Assembly (NCBI RefSeq): GCF_019578655.1
Contig: NC_063265.1
Span: forward strand, 2,080,501-2,144,500
Length of the DNA: 64,000 nucleotides
Direction: 5' to 3'
Source: Ricinus communis
Lineage: Eukaryota; Streptophyta; Magnoliopsida; Malpighiales; Euphorbiaceae
Position numbers and translations under genes: made by a program. This document shows positions 11,900 to 22,662 of the stretch, in pieces (position 1 is the first letter of the stretch; every line of letters begins with the position of its first letter). The notes below the pieces were generated by a model that worked only from the letters and a program-made list of their open reading frames with translations, ran no database searches and was not told the DNA's origin.

Positions 11900-12831
11900 T
11901 ATTTACCTATGGAATGGGTAGAATATGGATTGGTGGGTAAAGATTTTGAAGTTTTGGAAGAAAAATTGAGGTATTTTGTAGAGAGAGAAAGAAAAATAAG
12001 GAAAGAGAAAACAAGAGGTAGTGTTAATGGAGGAAAGGAGAGAAAATAATAGAGTTCTATATGAGGGTTAGGGTTTTAGGGAGGGGTGTTTTTGAATTCA
12101 AATAAAATTCTTTTTGGTATTTTTGTAAGAGATGAACAATTTTGGAGTCCTAATGTATTTCAAATTAAAGTTGCTCAACTCTTTTTTTTTTATTCTTCTT
12201 TTTTGGGTCCGCACCCCCCCTCCCCCTACGGCTGGCAAATGCGTCGCGAGGTCGTGGTGTGCACTAGGATGTGCTGGCATGACCTCATGAGTCATGCAGG
12301 TTGGCTTTTTGGTGCAGGCTGCTGCGCTCGAGCCTGCGTTCTTCCGTGGCTCTGCTACAGGCCCATCTGAAATTTCACTACCGCAAGGTGGCTCGCTCGA
12401 ATTTTTTTTTTTTAAAAAAAAGAAAACAAAATCGTATCTAATCATAATAGGAAAAACTAAGCTATCAAGGATGACTTGACTAGAATTAAGACTAAATTTC
12501 TAACTAAAGACAAGCATTGTAAGGGATACTCAAATCCTAACTAAATGACCTTTATATAATACACATAATCTTATAAATACTTGAAGCATAATATTGACTA
12601 GTAAATTAAGTGTTACCACATAAAGCTCCTTTGTTGTACTTGATGATCGTGCATGTGCTCGGATGGTTGAATCTCTTGCAGGTTCCTAAAAACAAATCGA
12701 GAAAATACTTTAAATTGAAAACTAAAATAGTAAAAATAGAAAATATGTAATATGCAAGTGCTAAATTTATTGTCTATAGCTAGACATTGACAAAAGTTAT
12801 TTCAAACTGGAGGTGCTTTCATGCACTCCAC
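11900..12831 (-). other. Spacer between pol and the third ORF, with a GC-rich island
   Basis: Mostly AT-rich and non-coding, but about 12205-12400 is unusually G+C-rich for this window and ends in a T-run/A-run junction at about 12403-12425. ORFs overlapping the island on both strands look like by-products of its composition. In Athila-like elements this region would contain a splice acceptor for a subgenomic message; I cannot identify one with confidence. Confidence 0.5.
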
Positions 12832-15800
12832 TTAATGTCCATAGGTCATCCCTTCATAGTATGGCTTTATGCGATGGCCATTAACTTTGAATTGTTCTTG
12901 GGTCTTAATGTTACGTAATTCCACTGCACCATGATTGAAAACCGTTATTACTTCGAAGGGTCTGTTCCATCTAGATCTAAGCTTTCCTGGAAAAATTTTA
13001 AAGCGTAAGTTAAATAATAATAATTTTATTCTAGGGATAAAAGATTTACGAAATAAACTCTTATCATGTTGCTTCTTGGTCCTTTCTTTGTATAGCTTGG
13101 CATTCTCATATGCCTCACTACGGATTTCTTCTAGCTCATTTAGATGCAACAAACGCTCTTCACCTGCTTTACTTAAGTCCATATTAAGCTCCTTAATAGC
13201 CCAATATGTTTTATGTTCTACTTCGACCGGTAAATGGCAAGCTTTGCCGTATACTAATCTATAAGGACTCATTCCAATCAGTGTTTTATAAGCCGTTCGA
13301 TATGCCCACAAGGCATTATTCAAGTGCATAGCCCAATCTTTTCTAGATTGGCGCACTGTTTTCTCAAGTATTTACTTAATTTGTCTATCGCTAACTTCCA
13401 CCTGTCCTGATGTTTGTGGGTGATAAGGTGTTGCAATTCTATGAGTTACTCTACATTTTTTTAATAAGGCGCTAAATGCCTTGTTGCAAAAATGTGTTCC
13501 CTCATCGCTAATGATTGCTCTAGGTGTTCCAAACCTACTAAAAATATTATCTTTTACGAATTTGCATACTATCTTAACATCATTAGTTCGTGTAGCTATT
13601 GCTTCTACCCATTTAGACACATAATCAACAACAACAAATATATATTCATAATCATGAGAAGGTGGAAATGGTCCCATAAAATCGATACCCCACACATCAA
13701 ATAGTTCAACCACAAGATTAAAAGTCTGAGGCATTTCAGTTCGTTTGCTAATACTTCCACTTCTTTGGCACCTATCACATTTAGCATAAAAAATATGAGC
13801 ATCTTTAAATAACGAAGGCCAGAAGAAACCTGACTGCAGAATCTTGTAGGCTATTTTTTTACCACCAAAATGACCCCCACAATGCATTTCATGGCAAAAG
13901 GCCAGAATGCTTTGTTGCTCATCTTCAGGAGTATATATTCTAATCATTTGATCAGAACAATGTTTAAACAAATATGGGTCATCCTAATAATAATGCCTAC
14001 ACCTTGATAAAAATCATTTCTTTTCCTGCCAAGTTAAGTCAGTTCTCATAACACCACATGCCAAGTAGTTCACAATTTTAGCATACCATGGCTCATGACT
14101 TACTACAAACAATTGTTCATCAGGAAGAGTCTCATTAATTACTTTTTTTAAAACCAAGGTTATCAAAATCAGAAATCAGCCTCGAAATGTGATCTGCTAC
14201 TACATTTTTACTCCTTTTTTTATCTTTTGTCTCTATATCAAACTCTTGCAATAAAAGCACCCACCTAATAAGCTGTGGTTTAGCATTAGGCTTAGTTAAA
14301 AGATATCTCAAAGCTGCATGATATGAATGAACAATGACTTTAGATCCCACCAAGTAGGATCTAAATTTGTCTAGTGATTATACAATAGCTAGAAATTATT
14401 TTTCAGTTGTCGAATAGTTTACTTGAGCATCATCAAGAGTTTTGCTAGCATAATATATTACATGTAACGCTTTATCAACTCTTTAGCCCAAGACCGCTCC
14501 TATAGCATAATCAGATGCATCACACATGATTTCAAAGGGAAGAGACCAATCAGGTGCCACAATAACTGGTGCACTAGTCAGTCTTTCTTTGAAGATGTTA
14601 AAAGTAGATAGGCATGCATTATTAAAAATAAAGTTAACATCTTTAGCCAGCAATTCAGTTAAAGGATGAGCAATTTTAGAAAAAATAAAACGCCTATAAA
14701 ATCCTGCATGGCCAAGAAAACTTCTAATGCCTTTTACTGAAGTAGGAGGGGGCAATTTGGTAATTAAATCGATTTTTGCTTGGTCTACTTCAATACCTTT
14801 ACTAGAAACAACATGTCCTAGCATAATACATTGTTTAACCATGAAATGACTCTTTTCCCAACTTAATGTTAAGTTACATTTAATGCATCTCTCAAGTATA
14901 CTAGTCAAATTACCTATACATGCATCAAATAAAGAACCAAAAACTGAGAAATCATCCATAAATACCTTGATGCAGTCTTCTAACATGTCAGAGAAAATAG
15001 AAAGCATACATCTTTGGAATGTTGCTAGAGCGTTACACAGCCCAAAAGGCATCCTTCTAAACACAAAAGTTCCAAAGGGACATGTGAAAGTTATCATTTC
15101 TTGATCTTCAGGTGCAATGGGTACCTGGTAATATCTTGAAAGTCCATCAAGAAAATAATAAAATTCATGTCCTGTTAAACTCTCTAATACTTAATCAATA
15201 AAAGGAAGAGGAAAATGATCCTTCTTTGTTGTGGTGTTTAACTTTCTATAATCAATACACATTCACCATCCCGTTGTCATTCTTGTGGGGACTAATTCTC
15301 CTTTTTCATTTTTAACAACTATTGTGCCTGACTTTTTAGGCACTACATGAACAGGGCTTACCCAATTACTATCAGCTATAGGGTATATAATACCCTCATC
15401 CAATAACTTTTGAACTCTCTTTTTTACTACTTCTTTCATATTGGGATTAAGTCGTCGTTGTGTATCTCTAACCGCTTTAGAATTGTCTTCTAAAATAATT
15501 TTATGTATACACATTATTGGACTAATCCCCTTAATATCAGAAATTCCCCACCCAATAGTTTTTTAAGTCTTCTCAATTCTCTAATAGTTGCCTCTTCCTT
15601 TAAAGGAGAAAGATCAGAGGCTATGATCACTGGATATGTATTCTTTTCTCCTAAGAAGACATATTTAAGTGTGTTAGGCAACTCCTTAAGCTCAACCTTA
15701 GGTGGTTCATCAATAATTTCTGATTTGCTTTCAATGAATCAATCTAAAGGTTCAATAGTGCTTTCATCAGGTAACAATAGAATAGCTTCATCTAACTTAT

Positions 15801-16420
15801 CATGTAAGTCTAAAACTTCTTCATCTAAACATTCTTCATGCTTTTTCAATGTTAATGCAACTTCTAACTTATCATCCTTATCCTGTAAATATGTTTCATA
15901 AACAAAATAATCTATAGAATCAACATATGAACATTCATCAATTGAAGTGCTAGGAGATATAGTTAGAGAATCAAACACTTTAAATTCTACAGTCTCTCGC
16001 AAGATTGTCATAGTCAGCTTCCCATTGTGCACGTCAATAACTGTCTTGGTAGTTGCCATGAAAGGTCTACCAAGGAGTATTGTTCGCTCATTATCCCTTG
16101 CTGATGTACCTTCCATGTCTAAAACCACAAAATCAACAGGGATTATCAGTTTTCCTACCTGAATCAGCAAGTCTTCCACTATTCCTCTTGGATATTTAAT
16201 TGACCTATGCAGAGACATAGTGGTTGGCTTCAATTCTTCTAAGCCAAGTTGTGCATATGTTGAATATGGCATCAAATTGATGCTTGCTCCCAAATCCAAC
16301 ATGGCTTTAGCAACCTTTTTATCCCCTATTGTAATATCAACGGTAAAGCTCCCAGGATCTTTCTTCTTATGAGGTAACTATTGTTGGAGAACTGCACTTG
16401 CTGTTTTAGACACCATAACT
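12832..16420 (-). pseudogene. pol: Athila pol: protease, RT, RNase H, integrase (inactivated)
   Basis: Domains appear in the Ty3/gypsy order on the minus strand. Protease, about 16300-15950: active-site DLGASINLMP and the flap-side LLGRPF. Reverse transcriptase, about 15500-14490: SPVHVVPKKSG, RRMPFGLCNA and the catalytic FMDDFSVFG. RNase H, about 14480-14150: the VHTDHAALRYL block reads VHSYHAALRYL, losing the Asp. Integrase, 13971-12832: zinc-binding region ending CDRCQRSG, catalytic Asp residues in GIDFMGPF and ISDEGTHF, and the Glu in [11 protein letters not shown] with 35-residue spacing, then a C-terminal region to 12832. In-frame stops split it at 15263-15265, 15191-15193, 14483-14485, 14014-14016, 13984-13986 and 13372-13374, with others before RNase H and protease. 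The frame is otherwise readable across the stops, so decay is mainly by point mutation. Confidence 0.92.
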
Positions 16421-16689
16421 TTTTCATTGTTCCCATATCTCCTCTTGTTGGAATTGAGTTCCTTAAAGAACTTAGCATAAGTTGGCATATTCCTGATCAC
16501 ATCCAACAATGGCAAATTAATGTTAACTTTAGAAAGCATATAAAAATTTCAGAAAATTGCTTATCCTGTTTGCTTTCTTTCAATCTGTTCGGGAACAGAA
16601 TAAGAGGCTTATAAGGTTCAACTGCTTTATGAAACTCATGTCCTGAAAACGCTTCCTTGTCTTTCTTTTTCTGCCCAAGATTGGGCTCT

Positions 16690-18293
16690 ATTCTTCATTC
16701 TTTTTGTAAACCTCCTTCAATTATCTCTACATCAACTAGTCCAACTTCTTTTGATGTACCTGCATAAGAAGAATCTTTTTCATTTAGATTTTCAACATTA
16801 TTATCAAATAACTCACCATCCTTAAGAACAGTGGTTGCTTTAGCTTGCTCAGGTTGACTTGGAAATTTTCCTTTCTTATTTTCTTGTGCCGCTTCAGCAA
16901 TTTGCTCAATTTGAATTTCCAATCACTTTACTGAAGCTTCTATGGAATCAATTTTCTTCTCATTCCTCTCCATTCTGTCATGGATAGCCGTCATAAAAGA
17001 TTGGAGTGTTTCCTCCAAACTTGATTTTCTTTGAGGGGCTTGTCCTTGATTAACGAATGGAGGGTTTTGGTTCCTTAGGTATTCAGGCTCTTGATTCTGA
17101 TACTGGGGCTGATTTTGGTTCCTCAGTATTTGTGGTGGGTTATGATCATTATTTCTCCAAGAAAAATTTGGATGATTCCTCCATCCCGGATTATAAGTGT
17201 TGGAGCATGGATTATTCCTAGGTTTCCTAGGTTGATAAGATTCCATCAAGTTAACCTATTCATAATTATCTCCTACATAAGTCTCATATGACAAGCAAAC
17301 GTTAGCACCATGACCATAAACACCACATATACTGCATACCTCATTGCTTTGTAAATTCTTAGTTGAAGCAAGAATCTTAACTTGTTTAGTTAATTCGGCT
17401 ATTTGCATAGTCATCTCATTATTAGATACAACTTCATTCACTCCTACTCTTTTTGTTTTTACACTCTTTTGTTGTGAATTGGCTCCTAACATCTCAAATA
17501 TGTCATAAACCTCATTAGTAGTTCTTTCTAGCATAGCACGCCCAACTGCATTATCAACCATACATTGGTATTATTATGTTAAACCATCATAAAATGATTG
17601 GTTAGTAACAGGAAGTGGGTATCCATGGTGTGGGCATTGTAGTAAAAGTGATTTGAAACGGTCCCATGCTTCGTAAAAGGATTCAGTATCCTTTTGATAA
17701 AAGTTAGAAATTTCAGCCTTTAATTCCTTGGTCTTTTGATGTGAGTAAAATTTACTTATAAATTTTTGATAAACTTCATCCCAAGTTCTCAAAGAATTAG
17801 GAGACAAGGTCATTAACCAAGCATTTGCTTTATCTTTTAATAAGTAAGGAAAACATCTCATCTTTAATTGATCTTCATTGAGTCTAGATAATGGAAATGT
17901 GTGAACTATAGCATAGAACTCTCTAATGAATGTCAATGCATCCTCAGTAGGCATATCATAGAATGACGGAAGCATATTAAAATGGATGTTCTTAAGCTCA
18001 TAATTCCTAGATGCATCACCTAAGACTATGCATGAAGTAGTGTTACCAATTATCAGACGAGCATAGTCCTTCATGGCCATTTGCCTTTGCACTGCAACTT
18101 CCTTTTGATCATTAGCCATTATCTCAACTTCTTCTTCGAACTCTTGTTCCAGCTTTTCTTCAAATTCAATTCCTCTTGGAGGGACAAACTCACTCTCTAC
18201 CTCTTGGTCTCCCTCTGCTTTTTTAACGGTTGATCTCAAGTTTTAGGGATTTTGAGTTGATGAATCAACTGATCTCATTTTCCTGCTAGGCAT
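16690..18293 (-). pseudogene. gag: Athila gag with CCHC zinc knuckle (inactivated)
   Basis: The likely start is the ATG at 18291-18293 (MPSRKM), but an in-frame TAA at 18243-18245 stops it after 16 codons. The retrotransposon gag domain follows at about 18050-17590 (LTFIREFYAIVHTFPLSRL, CFPYLLKDKANAWL, YEAWDRFKSLL). Two adjacent TAA codons at the end of the FYDGLT block precede the zinc knuckle at 17295-17336, a CX2CX4HX4C motif reading CSICGVYGHGANVC. Next comes an Asn/Pro-rich segment (SNTYNPGWRNHPNFSWRNN) and a Glu/Lys-rich tail ending near 16690, each separated by a single stop. The protein would have formed the nucleocapsid. All parts lie in the same order as in Athila/Calypso-like elements. 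Confidence 0.9.
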
Positions 18294-18430
18294 ACAAAAT
18301 CAAAGGAAAGATTTCAGAAAAAACTTAAAAACACAATTTAAAAAATAAAACAGAAATAAATAACATGCAACACATAAGAATTACAAAAAATGATATTTGA
18401 CAATTAATCAATATAATATTGACACAATTC

Positions 18431-18446
18431 CTTGGCAACGACGCCA
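18431..18446 (-). other. Primer-binding site of the Athila element (tRNA-Asp-like)
   Basis: On the minus strand the sequence TGGCGTCGTTGCCAAG starts six bases inside the 5' LTR. It closely matches the TGGCGCCGTTGCC-type site used by Athila-group elements with tRNA-Asp, with one C-to-T change. Confidence 0.8.
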
Positions 18447-18452
18447 AAAACT

Positions 18453-19738
18453 TGATGTGTCTAAATTAGTACTCGCAAGTGTACGAACCGAATGGTAGTT
18501 TGGGTAAGCTCACAACGAGGTCGATCTCACAAGGAATTGTCGAGCATATATTATAAAGACCAACTATCACACAAATTGCTGAAAGTAAATATAAACACTT
18601 TAAGCCGATGATTGGAGAATGATCTTAGTTTAATAAAAGAAATTAAATAATCAGAAAGTAAAAATGCAACTAGAATGATTAATATGAACTATATGATAAA
18701 ATAGCATTTAGTCTAGCTTTTACTTAGTAATCCCCTTAATTCCCTTAAGCCCTAATTTAAGAAATGAGATGGTGATGTGCCTTTTCCCTAAGTCACTCAA
18801 GCTAATGATGCAACTTAGGTTTCTTATACCAACATAGATTAAAGAAAAGATGATGTTTCTAATACTTTTAACCTAAAGATTTTCATAACACATATTACTA
18901 CTAAATTGATATGATGGTCAATCAATAATCATAGATGAAACTAATGAACATATGAAGGCAAAGAAATCATTCATTAAACTCAAAATATATAAAGTTCATA
19001 CATAAGTAAAAAGCCAAACTAAACACTTATGGGACTTAGCCTAACATTCTTAATCTAACGATCATTGTAATTAAATAGAAAGACTTAAGATTCATAAAAC
19101 AGAAAACTAAAACTCCCTCAAAGTTTAAAGGCTCTTCAAGGAATGAAGAAGATTGGTCCTCTTTCTCTACGTCTTCGAAAAGCTTCTCTGATTTTTTAAA
19201 GAATGATGCAACACAAGCTAGCAAGATGTCAAAGATGATGAAATCCAGAATTTTCTGTAGAGAATAATAGAACCCTTCTCTAGAGAGATTCAGTAGCCGA
19301 AGAACTCTCTATTCTAATTCACCTCTACTCCTTGTAGAGATTCCCTTTTTTAGAGTTCTTTTCTCATCACACAACTCCTATAGTTTATCCCTTATTGTTC
19401 TAAACAAACTAAACAACTCAAATGATAATTATCCACTAATTACATAATAATTACTTAAACTCCCCTTTTTAGACCTTAATGAATTAAGCTAGGCCCAAAC
19501 TATTAATAGTCCACGTGTCTAATTCTCGAGCCTTTAATAGTCGCAGCCTAATTAACTCCCATTAATGCGTTTTTAGCTCAAATCCTTCTTTTTTGCATCA
19601 TTTTCTGAATTTAGACAAGAAAAACTAAAGTGAGGTAAAACACATTTTTATACCATATTATATATAAAAACAAATCATTGAAGCTCTAAAATACCCTTAA
19701 ATATCTATATACAATTTAGATACAATTTAGATCGATCG
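18453..19738 (-). repeat. Athila 5' LTR
   Basis: About 1286 bp, direct copy of 8038-9307. Its inner edge (plus tgatgtgtct, minus ...agacacatca) lies next to the PBS, fixing the minus orientation of the element. Confidence 0.93.
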
Positions 19739-19743
19739 ATCAT

Positions 19744-20700
19744 ACAATGACTTATGGTTTATAGATAATCGATAAATTGAGTGTGGATAAATATTAATTT
19801 CTAGCAATTCAAATACCAATATTATTTTCTTTAATTAAATCTTGTGGCCTCAATTAGTTTTAGAATTAGAATTGATCTTATAGTATCTAGACTAGTTTGT
19901 CATTTCCAAGCCTTAGACAAAAGAAAAAAATTTAAATAAATGGGTAAATATAGTCCTTGTGGAAACGTTACTTTACACATCATATATTACTTATTGACCA
20001 TGTATAATTGTGGATTTTGCACAAAACTAAACTTCAAATTAACTTGGACTGATTTTGGTTTGATTAAACCACCTGTAATTCTTTATAATTAAAATTATAA
20101 AATACAAGTTCTTTAATGTTCTTATTAGGAATTAGAGTTGTCTTAATTAAGTAAACAATGCAATTGTAAAGACATCAAGATTGAATACGAGTTTGACACA
20201 AATTAGCCATATTTTTATTGGGTTGTTATTGCTTTCACATGTCTCTTAACGAGCGGGATCTCTACATCTGTAAATAGGGATGCCTTATGCTTCTACCTCC
20301 TCTTACAATCGAGCTTCAAATGAGGAAAAGAAAAGGAATCATAGGAAAATAGGAATAACATATATAAAAACCCCAATCACCACTATAGATACATATTTTA
20401 ATTGCCCAAAATGGAGGGATATGATAAAGGCAAAAATAATAAGTAGTGGGAATTGACATGTTTTTTATTTTGACACATGAAGCTAATATATTTTTATTTC
20501 CTAATGTTGCATCTGATGTTTAAAGAAATTTGACAAAAGGGATGGTTATTTACATGTACTAGATAAATAAGAGATAAATATAAAAGAAAATAAAAATAAA
20601 TGGAAAAAACATCGACAAAAGTGCAAAGGGCAATTATCAAAAACAACAAATGTGCAGGGGACAAAATATTATTGTTCTTATAGTTTTTAAGAAGTGCATG
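19744..20700. other. Right flank of the Athila insertion, no gene recognised
   Basis: AT-rich, with no domain recognised. The left end joins to the sequence before 8033 once the element and one atcat copy are removed. Confidence 0.4.
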
Positions 20701-20719
20701 TTTTAACTACCTACGTAAT

Positions 20720-21860
20720 TCATTACATGAGCCTAGATGTCAACTTGTTATGCACAAAGTAGTCCAAAAAAGGCACACACTTTATCAAGATATTTAGAGA
20801 AAAATAAATATGCATTCATTTGTAATGGTCCTTGCACTCCAAGTCTTTCCAACTCGTTAACTTTTTTTTGTCTCAATAACATAACGAGGTATACCAATTC
20901 CAACTATGGCAATAGACTTTTCAGTAATTGTAATTTGTTTTTTTACAACTTTAATAGACTTCTCTATAATAGCAATTGATTATTAGTTGCACCATTCTCT
21001 TCCCTCATCTTTTTACCACTTATCGAAATTCCATATTAACCATATCAAATTGCCCTCAAACATGTCCACCATAAGTTTTGTTGCTTAGTTGCTCTACATA
21101 TTGTTGTGTCTTTAAAATTATGAGATTGTGTACATTTAGGACTCAATACATTTTAATTCTCCACATTACACTCAAAATTAGACATAGCTTTTTCAAACCA
21201 AGTATTAAGATTAAATTAGCTAGAGCTACTTGTCTTTGCCACCTTTGCGCCTTCTCCCTTCAACAGATTCACATTTGTTGCTTTATCTTAACCATAAAGT
21301 TCATATAATTTGTCATAATGCTCAATTTTTCTTTGCATCCACTTTCGAGCTTTAGGTTTATCCTATATATAAAAATAAAAATTATTTAATTCTTCATTAA
21401 TATATACATATTAAATTAAGAATTTGAAAAATATTAATTAAAAAATTTTAAAACTAAGGATGAGAAGTATGATCCAATGTAAATACCTGAAATTCATCTT
21501 TTGCATCAAACATTTGGGTGATTGGATTCCATGCAAACCCACTCATTCTTTGAAAGAAAATTGATTCTTCAATGCCTTGAACTGATTCTTAATATGGTTT
21601 TTTTTTTGCGAGCCAAAAGATGATCTTACAGTTGCACTCATACCAATACAAGTGAATGTGTCATCTACTATATTTTCTTTTGTTTAACTCATCACATAAT
21701 GCATTCATCAAGTTTATTTTGTCTCTAAATGCCAAGTTAAAATGTAATTAGCTAAAAATCTACCACCTTTACTGGGTACCTTTCATGGTCATGGCGTGTG
21801 GTAATCGCATCAATTTGATTAATATATTTGTTCCATTGGTTAAAATATGAAAGACATTTT
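20720..21860 (-). pseudogene. Myb/SANT-like gene of a PIF/Harbinger transposon (decayed)
   Basis: The minus strand encodes pieces of a plant Myb/SANT-like (Myb_DNA-bind_3) protein, the type carried as a second gene by PIF/Harbinger elements, where it helps bring the transposase to DNA and nucleus. An upstream segment contains CDELNKRKY and FKALKNQF, then MSGFAWNPITQMFDAKDEFQ, ending at a donor CAG|GTATTT. A 124 bp intron (21363-21486, GT...AG) leads in phase 0 to DKPKARKWMQRKIEHYDKLYELYG and, after a stop, DKATN. These match the usual layout: GLGWD-type block, acidic DExW region, 'HPEARKWMKR', 'YDKLYELYG.DKATG'. The N-terminal half has several stops and the C-terminal part fades toward 20720. 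The harbinger transposase relic at 26620-26937 has the same orientation. Confidence 0.65.
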
Positions 21861-22223
21861 TGTGAGCATCATGATATTATTACAAAATAACCAAAGCAAC
21901 ACAAATAAATAGTAAAAAGGAAGAGTATTTAAACAAAAATATAATTTAAAAGAAAATTATATTTATATCTCTTAATTCATTCAATAATTATATCTAGCTT
22001 TAATATTATTAGAAGATATTACAGTTGCCAACTCAAAAACTAAGTTGGTAATCATGCCAAATATGTATTGCAATATTATCTCTTTTAAATAGCTCATTGC
22101 CTATAAACGTGGAGCGTAAAATAGAAAATAATAATAACTAGCAAATGGATAATGAAACAATTTTACTAGTGAAATTTTAGAAATTCTTTTACTAAAGAAT
22201 TTTTTACTAGTACAACTCAATTT
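21861..22223. other. Spacer within the Harbinger relic, left of the copia insertion
   Basis: No coding segment recognised. It is probably the gap between the Myb-like and transposase genes and resumes at 26240 on the other side of the copia element. Confidence 0.35.
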
Positions 22224-22228
22224 ATAAA

Positions 22229-22453
22229 TGTTGAGATAGTCTACGATTTTGTAAAAATAATTTACATTTATTATTTTATATCCTTGTATAAAAGATTGTC
22301 TAGGTGTGTACAAATCATGGTGTAAATATAGAAAGTATTTAGGCAAATTTATTGGGAGCTAATTAGAGATCTCATCCCTATATAAATACGTTATATTTCT
22401 CTCATTTGTAATTAGTAAAACAAAAAAAAATATGTTTCTCATCCTTGTTAAGA
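22229..22453 (+). repeat. Copia 5' LTR
   Basis: Starts tgttgagatagtctacg and ends just before the PBS. It contains ccctatataaatacg (about 22377-22391), a plausible TATA box for the element's RNA. Confidence 0.9.
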
Positions 22454-22465
22454 TAGTATCAGAGC
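22454..22465 (+). other. Copia primer-binding site (tRNA-iMet type)
   Basis: tagtatcagagc differs by one base from the TGGTATCAGAGC site standard in plant copia elements and directly abuts the 5' LTR. Confidence 0.85.
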
Positions 22466-22662
22466 CTAACAAGATTCTGTAAACTTCTGCAATTCAAGCT
22501 AGAAATTATCCCATACTAAAACACAAAACCCATAAATTACCAAAAACCCATTCAACCCATAAATTACCAAAAATCTGTTTCTCATCCTTGTGAATAATTT
22601 TTTTCTCTCTTTTCCCTTTTTCGGTAATTTCTTAAACTGTTGAAGATTAAAAAAATGGAAAT

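Larger units (their letters stand above)
8038..19738 (-). mobile_element. Athila-type Ty3/gypsy LTR retrotransposon
   Basis: An 11.7 kb element, transcribed on the minus strand, with all structural parts: 5' LTR (18453-19738), PBS, gag, protease, RT, RNase H, integrase, an env-position ORF, PPT and 3' LTR (8038-9307). The five-base direct repeat atcat at 8033-8037 and 19739-19743 fits a target-site duplication, although the LTR edges next to it are not a perfect TG...CA pair. The LTRs differ at roughly 20 sites over the first 430 bp compared by eye (4-5 %), so the insertion is not recent. The PBS resembles the 3' end of tRNA-Asp and the post-integrase ORF fits the Athila/Tat lineage. Gag and pol carry many stops, so the copy is not autonomous. 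Confidence 0.93.

Noticed and set aside
12098..12445. Overlapping ORFs on both strands of the GC-rich island
   Set aside because: Fewer stops are expected by chance in GC-rich DNA, and no domain or family match is visible in either frame.
8033..19743. The two 1.3 kb repeats as a segmental duplication
   Set aside because: The PBS, PPT, gag-pol between them and the flanking atcat identify them as LTRs of one element.
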